Below, one piece after another: positions 48,057 to 58,660 of a stretch of DNA of 64,000 nucleotides. Position 1 is the stretch's first letter. The number at the start of each line of letters is the position of its first letter. Source of the DNA: Cordia subcordata (taxonomy: Eukaryota; Streptophyta; Magnoliopsida; Boraginales; Cordiaceae); NCBI GenBank assembly GCA_028554755.1, contig JAPTOF010000048.1, positions 68,557 through 132,556 on the forward strand, read 5' to 3'. Position numbers and translations under genes: made by a program. Under the pieces are notes generated by a model. It was not told where the DNA came from, searched no databases, and saw only the letters and a list, made by a program, of their open reading frames with translations.

Positions 48057-49388
48057 AATGAAACGATGTCATTTTGGTAGTTTTATGATAAATTTATTTT
48101 ATTTTATTACTTTATAACTTTAAAGTGTTAAAGGTTAAAAACAAAAAAAATCATTTTTATATCAAAATATCTAATTCTTACTTCAGTTTCCTACTTTCAT
48201 TTGCTTTCATCGTTGGTCTTTATTCTTACAGAAATAAGAACCCTAGTCCCCAATTTGCAAAATCCCAAATCACTCCGTCAACCCTCAATTTCAAGCGCGC
48301 CACCCCTCTCCTCGACGCATTTGGCCAGTCAATCCCTTGTCCATCCCTCGACGCAACAATCTCTCGATTGCTCTCTTCGTCACGACCATCTCTTCTCGAC
48401 GCCGTGAATCTCAGTCATCATCGGTCAACGGTCATCATCATCATCGGTTAGTTCAACTTCTTGTCTTCTTCATTTCTTCCAAAAGGCAGCTTCCCAAATA
48501 CTGTAGAAGCATTAGCAACAAAGAGTGACCACCCTAATAATCTTCTGTACTACTCATTAATCTTGAATCTTGATTCGTTGCTTTTGACACAATATTAATT
48601 GTAGGTGTTTTAACACCATGGGAAGATGTACTAGTAGGTTTAGTATTTGATCAATTAAAAACCATAAAAAGGAGCAAGACAAAAAGCGAAAATGTATTTT
48701 TATATATATAACAGTCATGTATGTATAATGTAATACATATATAATATTAAATGTATGAGGAAATATAATATATATATATATATATTTATTTATTTTGAGG
48801 AATACTAAAAGAGAAAGATGTAGTCATATAGATATAGAAAGCATTTACATGTAGCAGCTATATATATTACCAAGCAAGGGAAACAATGAGATGGGTCCAT
48901 TGTCCTTTACATAAATTCAAAACATTTTCGTATGAGAAGAGAAGACAAAATCTGAGTGTGCCGCTTCTTTCACCATTGATTCTCTTTTGCATCACCCCTT
49001 TTTTTTCTTTTTGCTTTGTGTCTTAAAGTATATTAGATTCTTGCTCTTTGAGAAAACAATACAGTATGACTGATCTAAGGCAGTACATGAATACTAACTA
49101 TTGCATCATAAAAAAAAAAGGCTAAGATTTATTAGTTTGCTTTGCTGTCCTGGTTCTATTTTAAACACGCTTTAATATCCTAATTAATGTATTGTCGGAT
49201 TAATGTGTTCTTTGATTCTTATTTTTGCCTTTTTCTCCCTAGGTCTTACAGCCTTCAAAACGGAATCAATTGCTTCATCTTGCAATGTAAGTTTAATATC
49301 TCAAACTATTTAAGTTGCTATCATTTTGATTACTATATTTATTATATAATATTGCTAAATACTAAGTCTAAGTCTTTGTTTATACAAG
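48057..49388 (+). other. hAT 5' region before the transposase frame
   Basis: AT-rich, with chance frames at 48125-48528 (Ser/His-rich, no signature) and a TA microsatellite near 48767-48787. It is probably promoter and 5' untranslated DNA. ttctccctag at 49234-49243 could be a 3' splice site before the frame. Confidence 0.5.
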
Positions 49389-51586
49389 ATGGCGGATGAT
49401 CGTGATATACGGATAAGTGAATCAATTGATCAAAGTGTTGATGTTGAGAATTCAGGTGAAGTATCTCAACAACGATCCAAAAGAAAAGCAATGAAGGCAA
49501 GATCACATGTATGGGAGCACTATTCCAAATTCGAGAATGAGGCAAGTGAGAAAAAAGGCAAATGTCATTATTGTGGTAATGTGTTTGCCAGTGACCCTGC
49601 AAAGAATGGCACCACTCCCCTAAAAAAGCACTTGCTAATTTCCAAAAAGTATCCCCCTAATATGGAATTTGGTGCACGTCAACAAGAATTAAATCTTATG
49701 CCAAAAGAGGAGGGGAAAGAGGCAACTTTAATGAATTGGAAATTTGATCAACAACGGTCGAGGATTTAGCTACTATGGTAATTGAAGATGAACTTACTTT
49801 TAGCATTGTTGAGGGTTGAGGTTTTAGGAGGTTTATTTGTAATCTTCAGCCTAAGTTTTACATTCCATCAAGATAAATTGTGAGAAGAGATTGTTATCAA
49901 TTTTATGAAAATGAGAGGGTTAAGTTGAAACAATTGTTGAAGAACTGCAGTAGGGGAGTGTGTCTAACCACTGATACATGGACTTCTGATCAATAAATTA
50001 ACTACATGTGTCTTACTGCTCATTTTATTGATGATGAATGGGATTTACAAAAGAAAATTATAAAGTTTTGTCCCATTTTTTCTCATAAAGGTGAGTCTTT
50101 GGGAAAATCAATTGAGAAATGTTTACTTGAATGGGAATTGGATAGAATCTTCACTGTTAATGTTGATAATGCTAGCTCTAATGATGTGGCTATTTCATAT
50201 TTGAAAAGGAAGATGATTAATTGGGGTACATGTATTGCTAATGGAAAATTTATGCATGTTAGATGTGTTGCTCATATTCTTAACGTTATTGTTCAAGATG
50301 GGTTGAAAGATGTTAAAAGCTCAATTAGCTGTGTTAGAGCAGCAGCAAGATTTATTCAATGTTCCCCTGCTCATTTGAAAAAGTTTAAGGATTGTGCTGA
50401 AAAAGAAAAATTAGATACTAAGAAAAGGCAGTGTTTAGATGGAAGCACTAGATGGAACTCAACTTTTACTATGTTGAAGGTTGCTTTACATTATGCACGA
50501 GCTTTTGAGAGATTTGATGAACATGATCCTTTTTATAGAGTAGATCTTTTGAGTATTGAAGCTGAATGGGCTGGAGTCCCTAAACAAGAGGATTGGGATA
50601 ATGTTAGGAGAATTGTTTCTTTCTTGGGATATTTCTTTGGTCTAACATTGAAGGTGTCGAGAACTCGTTATGTGACAAGTAGTATTTTTTTCCATGACAT
50701 TAGTAACCTTTATTTGGTTCTTAAAAAGTTGCAATTGAGTGATGACATTGGTTTGAGTGTGATGGCTACCAAAATGAAAACAAAATTTGACAAGTATTGG
50801 GGAGACGTAGAGGAAATGAATATGACCATTTTCATTGCTATTATTCTTGATCCTTGATACAAGTTTGATTATGTGGATTATGCCATCAATGAAATATATG
50901 GAGCTAGCAGGAATGGTTTGGGAAGTAAGGTGAAAGATGTGTTGTTTGCTTTGTTTGAGGAATATAAATCGAAAAATGTTGGCATTGGTGATGATGATTG
51001 TGAGGGCTCACAAAGACTTGCAGATGATGCTCAACCAAAAGACATTTTAGTTGATGATATAGTTGCAAGATATAGAAAGCACAAAAGTAGTTTTGGAGGC
51101 CCTGGTGCTAAATCTGAACTTGAGAAGTATTTGATAGAATTTCCTGAAGAGCATAAAAAGGGGTTTGATATCTTGAAATGGTGGCGGATGAACTCAGGCA
51201 GATATCCTGTTCTCTTATTAATGGCTCGTGATGTGTTGGCAATACCAATTTCTACAGTAGCTTCAGAGTTGGCCTTCAGTACAAGTGGACGTGTTCTTAG
51301 TCCTTTTAGGAGTTCTTTAACTCCTAAGATAGTCCAAGCTCTCATATGTGCTCAAGATTGGCTTTGATCATCGTCAGAGCTAATCAAGATTGAAGAAGAT
51401 CTAGATGAGTTAGAAAATTTTGAAGAAGGTCAATCTTTCAACTTTACATGTGTTTTATCATTGCAGTTATGATATATTATATATGTTCATAACTAATGTT
51501 TTCGCTTGTCAATTATTTGTAGAGTTATCCAAGGATGGTGGAGCAACAAACCCTTCACTTGCTGCTACTTTCTCTACATTTTAGTT
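49389..51586 (+). pseudogene. hAT transposase, broken by a frameshift and five stops
   Basis: 49389 opens with MADDRDIRISESIDQSVDVE. A BED-type zinc finger follows (VWEHYSKFEN, GKCHYCGNVFASDPAKNGTT, PLKKHLL); its last Cys is not at the usual place. A frameshift near 49755 leads to VIEDELTFSIVEG and stops at 49817, 49874 and 49994. The RNase H-like core is TTDTWTSDQ and FTVNVDNASSNDVAISYLKR. A stop at 50855 splits off the C-terminal half, whose hAT dimerisation domain is WRMNSGRYPVLLLMARDVLA and STVASELAFSTSGRVLSPFR. A stop at 51365 precedes an open tail and a possible last exon at 51524-51586. It matches the plant RICESLEEPER/DAYSLEEPER-like group. Confidence 0.92.
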
Positions 51587-51962
51587 AGGGTGTTTGAAGA
51601 AGTTGCAACCTTTTAGTTTTATGAATGTGACTGTATCAATAGTTTAAAAAGGTTGTATAACTAATCAAGTAGTAGGTTATCTTCCTTTTATTTTCATGTT
51701 ATGTGGTGAATTTGGACTTTGATGCTAATGTAGGAGTTTTGAGTTAAATATGATTGTCAACTATGTTATTTAAATCATGCGTGGGAGAATGATTAATAGG
51801 GAGTTAGTTAACATGCGTACATCTGCAAATTATTCCTTCATTATTTTGCTTTGTTGTTTTGTTAGATTTTTAATCCTAATATATATTACTTATGTCTATA
51901 TTTACATTTTTGTCGATATCTGTACTTCAATGATCTATTTTTGTTATAGCATTTTCCACTAG

Positions 51963-52991
51963 TTCATCTATGTAAGTGTACAAGTTGAAACAGTAGCTCA
52001 ATTTGGTGTTATTTTTCTTCTTTTTGCCCTGGGATTGGAATTCTCTATAGCTAAGGTTGGCTTTCTATTTCATGCCCTGAATTTAGAAGGTTTGTCATTT
52101 GATATTATGAAATCTAATATATCATATCTGTAATCGCAGCTTCACATTGTTCGAGCAGTTGCTTTGGTAGGAGGACTGCTCCAGATTTTCCTTTTCATGT
52201 GTTTGTGTGGGATAATGGCATATGTATGTTAATTCTCTTCCTTCTTTGCATAGATAACATATAATTTGCTATTAAGTATTATGCTTTATAGTAATGCTTT
52301 CATGGTTTGATTGATATTGTCTGTACAACTATATGTCAGCAACATCCAACAATCAGTCTGAGTTTTTTGGCTATCCATATTTTAGACCGGCAAACTTTGT
52401 AGATACAGCCCCTGTTGAATTTTTGTCGTGCCTTTCTTTTTCCTTCCTGTCATAGTATCTCAATTTTGAGTTGGCCTTGGATTCTAATTATTGTTGCATC
52501 CTGCATCCTTCTTGTAGTTGTGTGGTGGTGAAGCATCTGAAGGGGTTTTTGTTGGTGTCTTCCTATCAATGTCTTCAACTGTAGTGGTTTATCATGTTGA
52601 TTATTGTTCCTCCATTGACTAAATTCATATTTGATAGTTGACACAAGTTCTACTACCAAAAGCCCAATGCTACTGCTAGTTTAATTTAGGCATGAAGGGG
52701 AAACTTTACTTCAACCATCTCTATCTGTCTAGTTCTATTTATATAACTTATCCAATCTCTTACAAGCTTAGCATTAATTAAATGATTATCCTGAATATCC
52801 TCCTTTTGACAACTTCTTAAATTTACAAGATATTGTACTTTACCAAAATGTTAATGAAATTGGGAAATTTGTTGACTATCATGAAGCTTTATTCTGGTCA
52901 TTGATGGTGCTAAATATTTGATCTGTATTTTATCTGGATTGTAGGTTTTGATGGAAAAGAATAGCATTAGCAAACTTCATGGGCAGGTTAC
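51963..52991 (+). pseudogene. Captured fragment of a KEA-type K+/H+ antiporter gene inside the hAT
   Basis: Four exon-like pieces with splice-like borders. 51963-52055: FIYVSVQVETVAQFGVIFLL then FALGLEFSIAK. 52140-52223: LHIVRAVALVGGLLQIFLFM then CLCGIMAY. 52518 to about 52590: LCGGEASEGVFVGVFLSMSS then TAVV. 52945-52991: VLMEKNSISKLHGQVT then a stop. Plant KEA4-6 proteins have the same order of motifs (QVETVAQFG, ALGLEFS, GGLLQI, SEGVFVG, STAVV, HGQVT) in the Na+/H+ exchanger domain. GT and AG dinucleotides bound the introns, so genomic DNA rather than mRNA was captured. It lies in the same direction as the transposase. It is a fragment without start or end and cannot encode a transporter. 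Confidence 0.85.
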
Positions 52992-53369
52992 TTAAAGTTC
53001 CAAGGGCCTCGATTTGAAATTTTAGAAATTGAAGCTATTCCAAAGTTCTTTGCTATTTGTTTTCCTTTGCTATCAGTTGCAAATTATTTCCTGGAATTAG
53101 TGGAATAAGCAAAAAAGTTGAGGATTATAGCAAATTTTTGTTCTAGTGGAACTTGTCTAATTTTTACTCTCTGGCCTACGTACCTGCAACATTCTTACTT
53201 TCTATATTGAAGATGTGTTTACATATCTCTTAATTAGGCTAGATGAAAAGATCTTCTCTCTTTTGTAACTAAGGCCAAAAGATATGATCATCTTTATGTT
53301 TCTCCTAAAAGTACATATATCTAGGGAACATGAATGGTATCTGAGAGGAAGCTATATATGAAACCTTAG
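52992..53369 (+). other. hAT interior between the two captured fragments
   Basis: AT-rich and non-coding. It may be intron sequence of either captured gene. A junction between the two donors should lie here, but I cannot place it. Confidence 0.4.
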
Positions 53370-53495
53370 GTGGCACAATCACTTGGATCCAGTAATTAAG
53401 AAAGATGGGTGGACTCAAGAGGAGTCAATGCTATTGTATTACCATCAAATATATGGGAACAAGTGGGCAGAAATTGCGAGATTTCTACCTGGAAG
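53370..53495 (+). pseudogene. Captured MYB3R exon inside the hAT
   Basis: The open reading is RWHNHLDPVIKKDGWTQEES then MLLYYHQIYGNKWAEIARFL and PGR. This is the end of the second and most of the third MYB repeat of plant three-repeat MYB (MYB3R) cell-cycle regulators, with the repeat-3 tryptophans W (GW) and W (KWAEI) visible. It begins after ccttag and ends at ag|gtatct inside the Arg codon of LPGR, consistent with an intact exon and its splice sites. The next residues (TDNxIKNHW in the family) are absent, replaced by intron-like DNA. It is 42 codons long and not a gene. Confidence 0.88.
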
Positions 53496-53589
53496 GTATC
53501 TACTCAGATTAAAAAACACTTTCACTAAAACTAGATATTTATATGGTGGACTGCATATTATTCCTTTATTACCTTAATTTAGGGACCCT

Positions 53590-53782
53590 AATTCTTTAGG
53601 TTTCCATCTTATTTGGTTAATTCGGTTATTAACCGAAATCGATCCAAAAATAAACCGGTTCTCAAAATTCGGTTCTTCTTATAATTCGGTTCGGTTTTGG
53701 TTCTTAAAATATTTAAATTTCGATTTTCGATTAATTCAGTTTTGGTTAATTCGGTTCGGTTATAACTGACTGCTCAGTTCTA
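53590..53782 (+). repeat. hAT right subterminal and terminal repeats
   Basis: Dense ggttcggtt, attcggtt and aaccgaaat words from 53617 to 53762, ending tgctcagttcta. Confidence 0.8.
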
Positions 53783-53790
53783 CTCAGCGC

Positions 53791-54191
53791 TGAATAGTCG
53801 GCATTTTTGTCAGACCAGCTTATAGCTAAGGACAACATTTAAGTAGTGCTCGATTATTTTAAGGTCTATCCTTGTCATGTTAGCGGGATCCCAGGCAAAT
53901 ATATTAGAATTTGAAGTTAAGTATTCAAAAATACCTTGTTCGATTTCCTATGTTTGCTCAGCTGCGAGGAAAGTTTTTTTGTCGAGCTGAACAATCTCAA
54001 TAACCTAAAGCTCCTTAGCTAGACTTCCTCTCCAAGGGTCATCTTTTAGTAGTTCCACCATCATGTTTTCGATCTTTTTCTGATCATTCTTTGGTTTTAA
54101 TGCTACGACATAGCATGCTCTGGCGTCGTGCTGATTTCCCCTCATAATAATTACTCTTTCTCTAGTCGAGAACTTTCATGATAGGTTGACA
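53791..54191 (-). pseudogene. Tat pol linker between protease and RT, degenerate
   Basis: The minus translation is broken by stops. It continues from the protease frame and leads to the RT fragment at 47872. No separate gene. Confidence 0.55.
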
Positions 54192-54578
54192 TTATGGCCC
54201 CTCAATTGTTAAGGCTCCCCATCTGACGATTCCATTGCTTGTGCTTAGGTAGTTAACCATCACAAAATCTACAAGGAGATCAACGTACCTATCTCCATCC
54301 CCGATGCAAACGAGGAGACTGATCACTTTTTCAGTCCAAACCTTATTACAAGAGAAGTTGATCAGTTCGTGCTTCAATAAAGTGAGCATGGCTTGATCCA
54401 GCTTTAGCCATTCAAATGCTGCATAGTACAACATGTTGGCTACACTGCCAGTGTCTACTAATATCCTACACACTTCATAGTTAGCCAAAATAACTGTAAT
54501 AATAAGAGGGTCATCACGATTTACTGGGATTCTGATTAGATCCTTACTGGTGAAGATGGCGTCCTCCATTCTCCTCAT
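54192..54578 (-). pseudogene. Tat aspartic protease
   Basis: A 128-residue open frame. Residues 17-50 read IPVNRDDPLIITVILANYEV and RILVDTGSVANMLYYAAFEW. ILVDTGS is the active-site D-T-G-S loop of a retroviral-type aspartic protease, and the preceding DDPL..T..I...V is typical of Tat (family: DDALVVTL). Tail residues (FVMVNYLSTSNGI) match the family motif before the RT linker. The frame is intact across the protease but is cut off from gag by a solo LTR and from RT by the hAT. Confidence 0.85.
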
Positions 54579-54759
54579 CTTGCAAAGTGGAGCAGCTTGT
54601 AATGGTCAGACGTTGATGTTCCTTTTGTTGGCAAAATCTCCTCTAAGCGCTAGTCCTTCTCAAATCATGGTAACTATCCCAAGTACATTCTTCGCTCTTC
54701 TCAGACTACGAAGGCATTCTTCTGGAGCCTCACCCTGCCATTTATCAAACTATGTCAAT
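54579..54759 (-). pseudogene. Tat gag-protease linker
   Basis: The minus strand gives APEECLRSLRRAKNVLGIV and DFANKRNINV, similar to Tat gag-pol linkers, with two stops. It ends at target copy tcaat. Confidence 0.6.
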
Positions 54760-56793
54760 TGATGTGATGGTTTTGTGTGCTTGTGCATTGCATGTATATA
54801 CTTGTTTTGAGGTGTTTTGTACTTCATTTGGTGTATTAGTATAGCATTTAGGTCATACTTGTGCAAATTAGAGTTTACACGTTTATAGTTGCAATTAAGA
54901 CTTAAATGCTACACTAATGTGCATTTATTGCTTGTTTTAGGTAAGATTCGGAGAGATGATTGGAATTTGATTGATGGTATTTGGGATGTGGATTAAAACA
55001 AAGGTGTTTAGGGCTTAAAGGCTTGGAAGATGCATTTGGAAGTGACCGGGCGAAGGAAGGAGCAACATAGAGCAATGGGAGTTAAATTCGAAGCTTACAA
55101 ACAAAGAAGGACATGGAAAAATTTTGGACATGCTTTAGGGTGCAAAGGATGGCTTGGAGATCCCTGGAAGCGATACAAAGCCATGGAAAAAAATAGTGTG
55201 CAAATCGAAGCCAAAACGAGCAAGATATGAACATTTTATTATCAAGATTGGTCGACCTCCTGTCAAGGCCGGTCGACTAGCCAAATCAGAATCTTGGCCA
55301 ATATAGGCCGGTTGACTTAGCCCCAAGGCCAGTCAACCGGCTGGTCCCCCGGCCTTGTGCATTGACAACTCAATTTAAGCCATTTTTAAAAATTTTTGCG
55401 GGAGAACACCAACTATTTCATACCCATTTCCACAAACCTAAAATCCACCTAAACCCACCTTACACACTCACTTCTAAACACAAAAACACCTAGGAATCAA
55501 GCATCTAAGAGGATCAAACACAAGATTTGGGCATAACTCATGGATTGTAAAGCATCAAGCATCTAAGAGGATCAAACACAAGATTTGGGCATAACTCATG
55601 GATTTGGATAGAAGGGTATCTGTCTTTCATCCCAAATCTAATTATGTATGATTAGAGCTATGTAGGGTGATTATTCTTGTATTTATAGATTGATTACTAC
55701 CCTTTTGTAATGGGCACTTGATGGATATATATATTTATATATGTATATATATGTGTGCTTTATGCTTAGGGTTTCAAAGGCCATTTTACATACATGTCTA
55801 TGCGTTTGTTGAAATACCTCAATGATGTTGCATATGTATATTGAAGTCTATTTTGTTATTAACCATTTCTAAATCACTATACTGGCATGTCTATGTGTTT
55901 TTGTGGTGATTACATTAAGTGGGTATGACTATTTACATGTCTATGTGTGTGTTAGCATATTTATAGCATAAATAGCTTCTATTGCTTACATGTCAGTTGC
56001 TATTACTTAAATTGCTGTAATCTAAGTCTATCTAGGTGCTTAGTAGTAGGATAGGCCGATATATCCTCAAATTCCATGCCCTAGATGCGTGTGCTTTTCC
56101 TGTTATTGTTAATTTCCACTATTGTGACGACGATCGATGGTGCACAACTAATGGCTATCCTAGATCGAGTCTCCCTTAGCTTTAATCCAACTAACGGGTT
56201 TTAGGGTAGGTTAGTCGACCTTAGATGGACTAGGTCTTGGCTTTAAACCTAGCCAACGCCGGGTTAGATCGATTTGACTCACCTAGCACCTTAATTAACT
56301 CGCCCTAATGCCTAGTCCATAAGGGCTATGTTGTAGCTCTGGGTAGACGTACCAAGAGACGGACCTGCATCAAGTCCTAAGGGTTCCATTAGGAGGTTAA
56401 TTAAAAGTCTAGACAACACCAACCAAGTATATCCATCAAGTATCCCTAGATAGCCATAGTAATCATCCATAGGCAAGACGTAATCAACCTAGTCCCCATT
56501 TTCACGTGTTAGATTCCCTTAGATCGCTTAATTCCCCCATTTCACACATACACACACCTTTTATTTCCTTGTCCTTAACTTAGATTTATCTTTTTCAAAC
56601 TCCCTTCAATCCTCAAAACCAAAAAAAGTAGTAGTTAAAACCCCAACACATAGCTCTTTAAGGCTCACATAACTTAGGACACCACTCACATTAGGCTTCC
56701 CCATGGATTCGAACCCGTACTCACACACATCATACTACACACGACCTATGCGCTTGTGGGCTATTTAGGCTTGTGCTCATGAATAGCATATCA
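54760..56793. repeat. Solo LTR of Athila type with target duplication
   Basis: 2034 bp, tgatgtgatggttttg...agcatatca, flanked by perfect tcaat copies (54755-54759 and 56794-56798), inserted in the Tat gag C-terminus. Length, TGATGTG start, and the end block (gaacccgtactcacacacat, acgacctatgcgcttgtggg) resemble the Athila LTRs here. It holds a 58-bp tandem duplication and palindromic ccggtcgac words. The short open frame at 55030-55230 is incidental. Confidence 0.9.
55501..55605. repeat. 58-bp tandem duplication inside the solo LTR
   Basis: gcatctaagaggatcaaaca at 55501 recurs at 55559. About 46 bases are identical in both, so the duplication is recent relative to the LTR. Confidence 0.85.
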
Positions 56794-56798
56794 TCAAT

Positions 56799-58227
56799 CT
56801 ACTGTTCCTTATTTGCAACTCAATCTCATCTTTTAGATTTTGACATTCAATTATGGTGTGGCCATAGTCCTTGTGGAAATAGCCATATTTATTCTTATCC
56901 TTTTTGGCAAGATTACCCTTCATCTTCTCAGGCCACTTCACATCCCGTTCATGCTTCAAGGCCACTAACACTTCAGTCTACGAGGCATTCAGGTTTGTGT
57001 AAACATCGAAAGCCTCCTGAATGCAATCGGGTTCTCTTTTCTCTACTTTAAATCCACCCAATCTTTATACGACTCTTGTTGTTTTTACTTCTACTTTTCT
57101 TTGTTCTTCTTTGTCTCATACTCTCTTTCTGGTTCCATTTTTTGACAATATCATATCTTCTACTAGGATATACTTTTCTACCCTGGCCATTAAGTCAGTT
57201 AGTGAAGTAGGTCTCTTCCTTGTTAGAAGCTAGATAATTTATCATCTCGAACCCCACAGATAAAAGCTTCCATTGCTATTGAATCAGCCAAAGTCAGGCA
57301 CTCACAAGGTCACATCGTTGAACCTTTTAGCAAATGCCTAAAGAGTTTCACCGCTCTATTACCTCATACTGATAATAGATGTTAATGATTTAGGTACTAT
57401 CTTCCCGCTAGCAAATTGGTTCATAAAGGCTACTGCCAACTACTTGAAAGAGTGGATTGAATGTGGTAGTTGTTCATCGTACCATGTTTGGGCAAAATCC
57501 AATAGTATAGTAGGAAATGTGTTGAATCTAGCAACTTCAGTGGCATTGTAGAACAACATCTTGTGATTGATCACCAAAATGTAATCGGCAGGATGTTCAA
57601 AACCATCATAATATGGCAACTTCAAAATAACAAATTCTCTTATCACCTGTTCCTTAATGATATCTTTCGACAATGGGCTATTAGCAAGTTCCTTTACATT
57701 TATGGCCTGGAAAAGCCACGGGTTAGGAATGAGTTGCATGTAAGTTGTGGTTGTCGTTAGAGGTTTGGTAGCCGTGTCCCCTTGACATAATGACTCTTCT
57801 TGCATATCCAATGGTGGTTGATGGGTGGGGTTGCTGCATGTGCATAAGGATTTTGGTATTTGTCTGTTGAGTTGGGCTTGGAAAAAAGGAAAGTGTATGG
57901 TTGAGTAGATGGTTGGGTTTGTGAAGAGAAGATTTGGTTCATACAATTTTGAATGTTGGAAAACATGTTAGCTATAGCCATCATTTGCGTTGGTGAGCAA
58001 GGTGGTGGATCTATGTTTGTTGGCTGTGTTGGCCTTGAAGACGACAGAGCTAAGGTAAAGGACTCAGTAGTGTGATCCTGTTGATGTCTTGACAGTTGAG
58101 GGTGATTTCGAAGAGGCAATGAGCGAGGTCTAAGTGGTGATGTATGTCGTGTTTGTTGTTGCTCGCTAGTTTCATCTTCTTCTCCAACATAAGACTCACC
58201 GACAACTTGGCTACAGGTAATAGCCAT
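56799..58227 (-). pseudogene. Tat gag, degenerate
   Basis: Starts at 58227 (MAITCSQVVGESYVGEEDET), 33 bases past the primer region. The first part is Gln/Pro/Ser-rich. A frame change near 57760-57800 leads to 57946-57440 with LPYYDGFEHPADYILVINHK (the Tat pattern is L..YDG..DP.DHL..F), FNTFPTILLDFAQTWYDEQL. Broken sequence follows (AFAKRFNDV, KRPTSLTDLMARVEKYI). The zinc finger lies at about 56890-56830, KYGYFHKDYGHTIIECQNLK, the Y-C-x-F-H-x-x-x-G-H-x-T-x-x-C form of Tat elements with the first Cys replaced by Gly. Confidence 0.85.
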
Positions 58228-58257
58228 ATGGACTCAATAAGAATATCAAGTTGATAT

Positions 58258-58277
58258 TTCCCACATACGGCACTAAT
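58258..58277 (-). other. Tat primer binding site
   Basis: Minus-strand TTAGTGCCGTATGTGGGAA follows the 5' LTR. It resembles TTGGCGCCGTCTGTGGGAA, the usual plant Tat site. Confidence 0.75.
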
Positions 58278-58279
58278 TT

Positions 58280-58655
58280 TGATCCTACAAAGAGTCAGAT
58301 AATCTCCTTGTTGTCGTGTTCTGACGTACATGACCTACAAAACAAAGAAAGCTAGGCACTGGTGTAGTACCGACCGAAGAGCCCCTTACACCTAAGTCAG
58401 TGTTGTCCTCTTTGGGTAAATTTAAGGATGGAATAAAGCATCTAGAGTTAAGTTACCTATTTGGGTGTAGAGGGGTCCTTTTTATTGTTTGATAGTGAGG
58501 GACGCATGTCATCTTGCATGGATGAATGGGTGGCCATTGATCTGGCGGTAGAGATGGTCAGGAAGTGCCCTTGGGTTGATCAGCTGGGCCAGGTTTGGAG
58601 AGGTCTTATTGGGAGATCCGAATAAGGTCGGTGGTGTTTAGCTGATCTTGTATCA
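58280..58655 (-). repeat. Tat 5' LTR
   Basis: 376 bp partner of 16806-17182. Ends gtatca, followed by aagag. Confidence 0.9.
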
Positions 58656-58660
58656 AAGAG

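Larger units (their letters stand above)
47873..53782 (+). mobile_element. hAT DNA transposon carrying host gene fragments
   Basis: 5910 bp. Terminal inverted repeats are taggactgagca (left) and, on the opposite strand at the right end, tagaactgagca, one mismatch in twelve. The eight-base flanks ctcagcac (47865-47872) and ctcagcgc (53783-53790) differ at one base, as expected for an aged hAT target duplication. Subterminal regions are packed with copies of cggttcggtt and aaccgaacc on both strands, typical hAT transposase binding arrays. The interior has a broken transposase and, to its right, exon-like pieces of two host genes. Confidence 0.93.
16806..58655 (-). mobile_element. Tat-lineage Gypsy retrotransposon holding five later insertions
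   Basis: The two LTRs, 16806-17182 and 58280-58655, are similar in length and in sequence from end to end. The right one is followed by a primer site of the form TTAGTGCCGTATGTGGGAA and the left is preceded by a purine tract. The flanks gagag (16801-16805) and aagag (58656-58660) match at four of five bases, consistent with an old target duplication. Between them lie minus-strand gag, protease, RT, RNase H and integrase pieces and an antisense frame. Insertions at 21349-32535, 33120-34433, 36449-47713, 47873-53782 and 54760-56793 account for about 30 kb. The remaining 11 kb is a normal size for Tat elements. LTR identity is about five in six by eye, making it the oldest LTR pair here. Confidence 0.88.

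Noticed and set aside
48125..48528. Ser/His-rich frames upstream of the hAT transposase, considered as an extra hAT gene
   Set aside because: No conserved motif and no continuity with the transposase. Best read as 5' untranslated DNA.
55030..55326. Short open frames in the solo LTR
   Set aside because: They lie wholly within an LTR defined by target duplications and show no domain.
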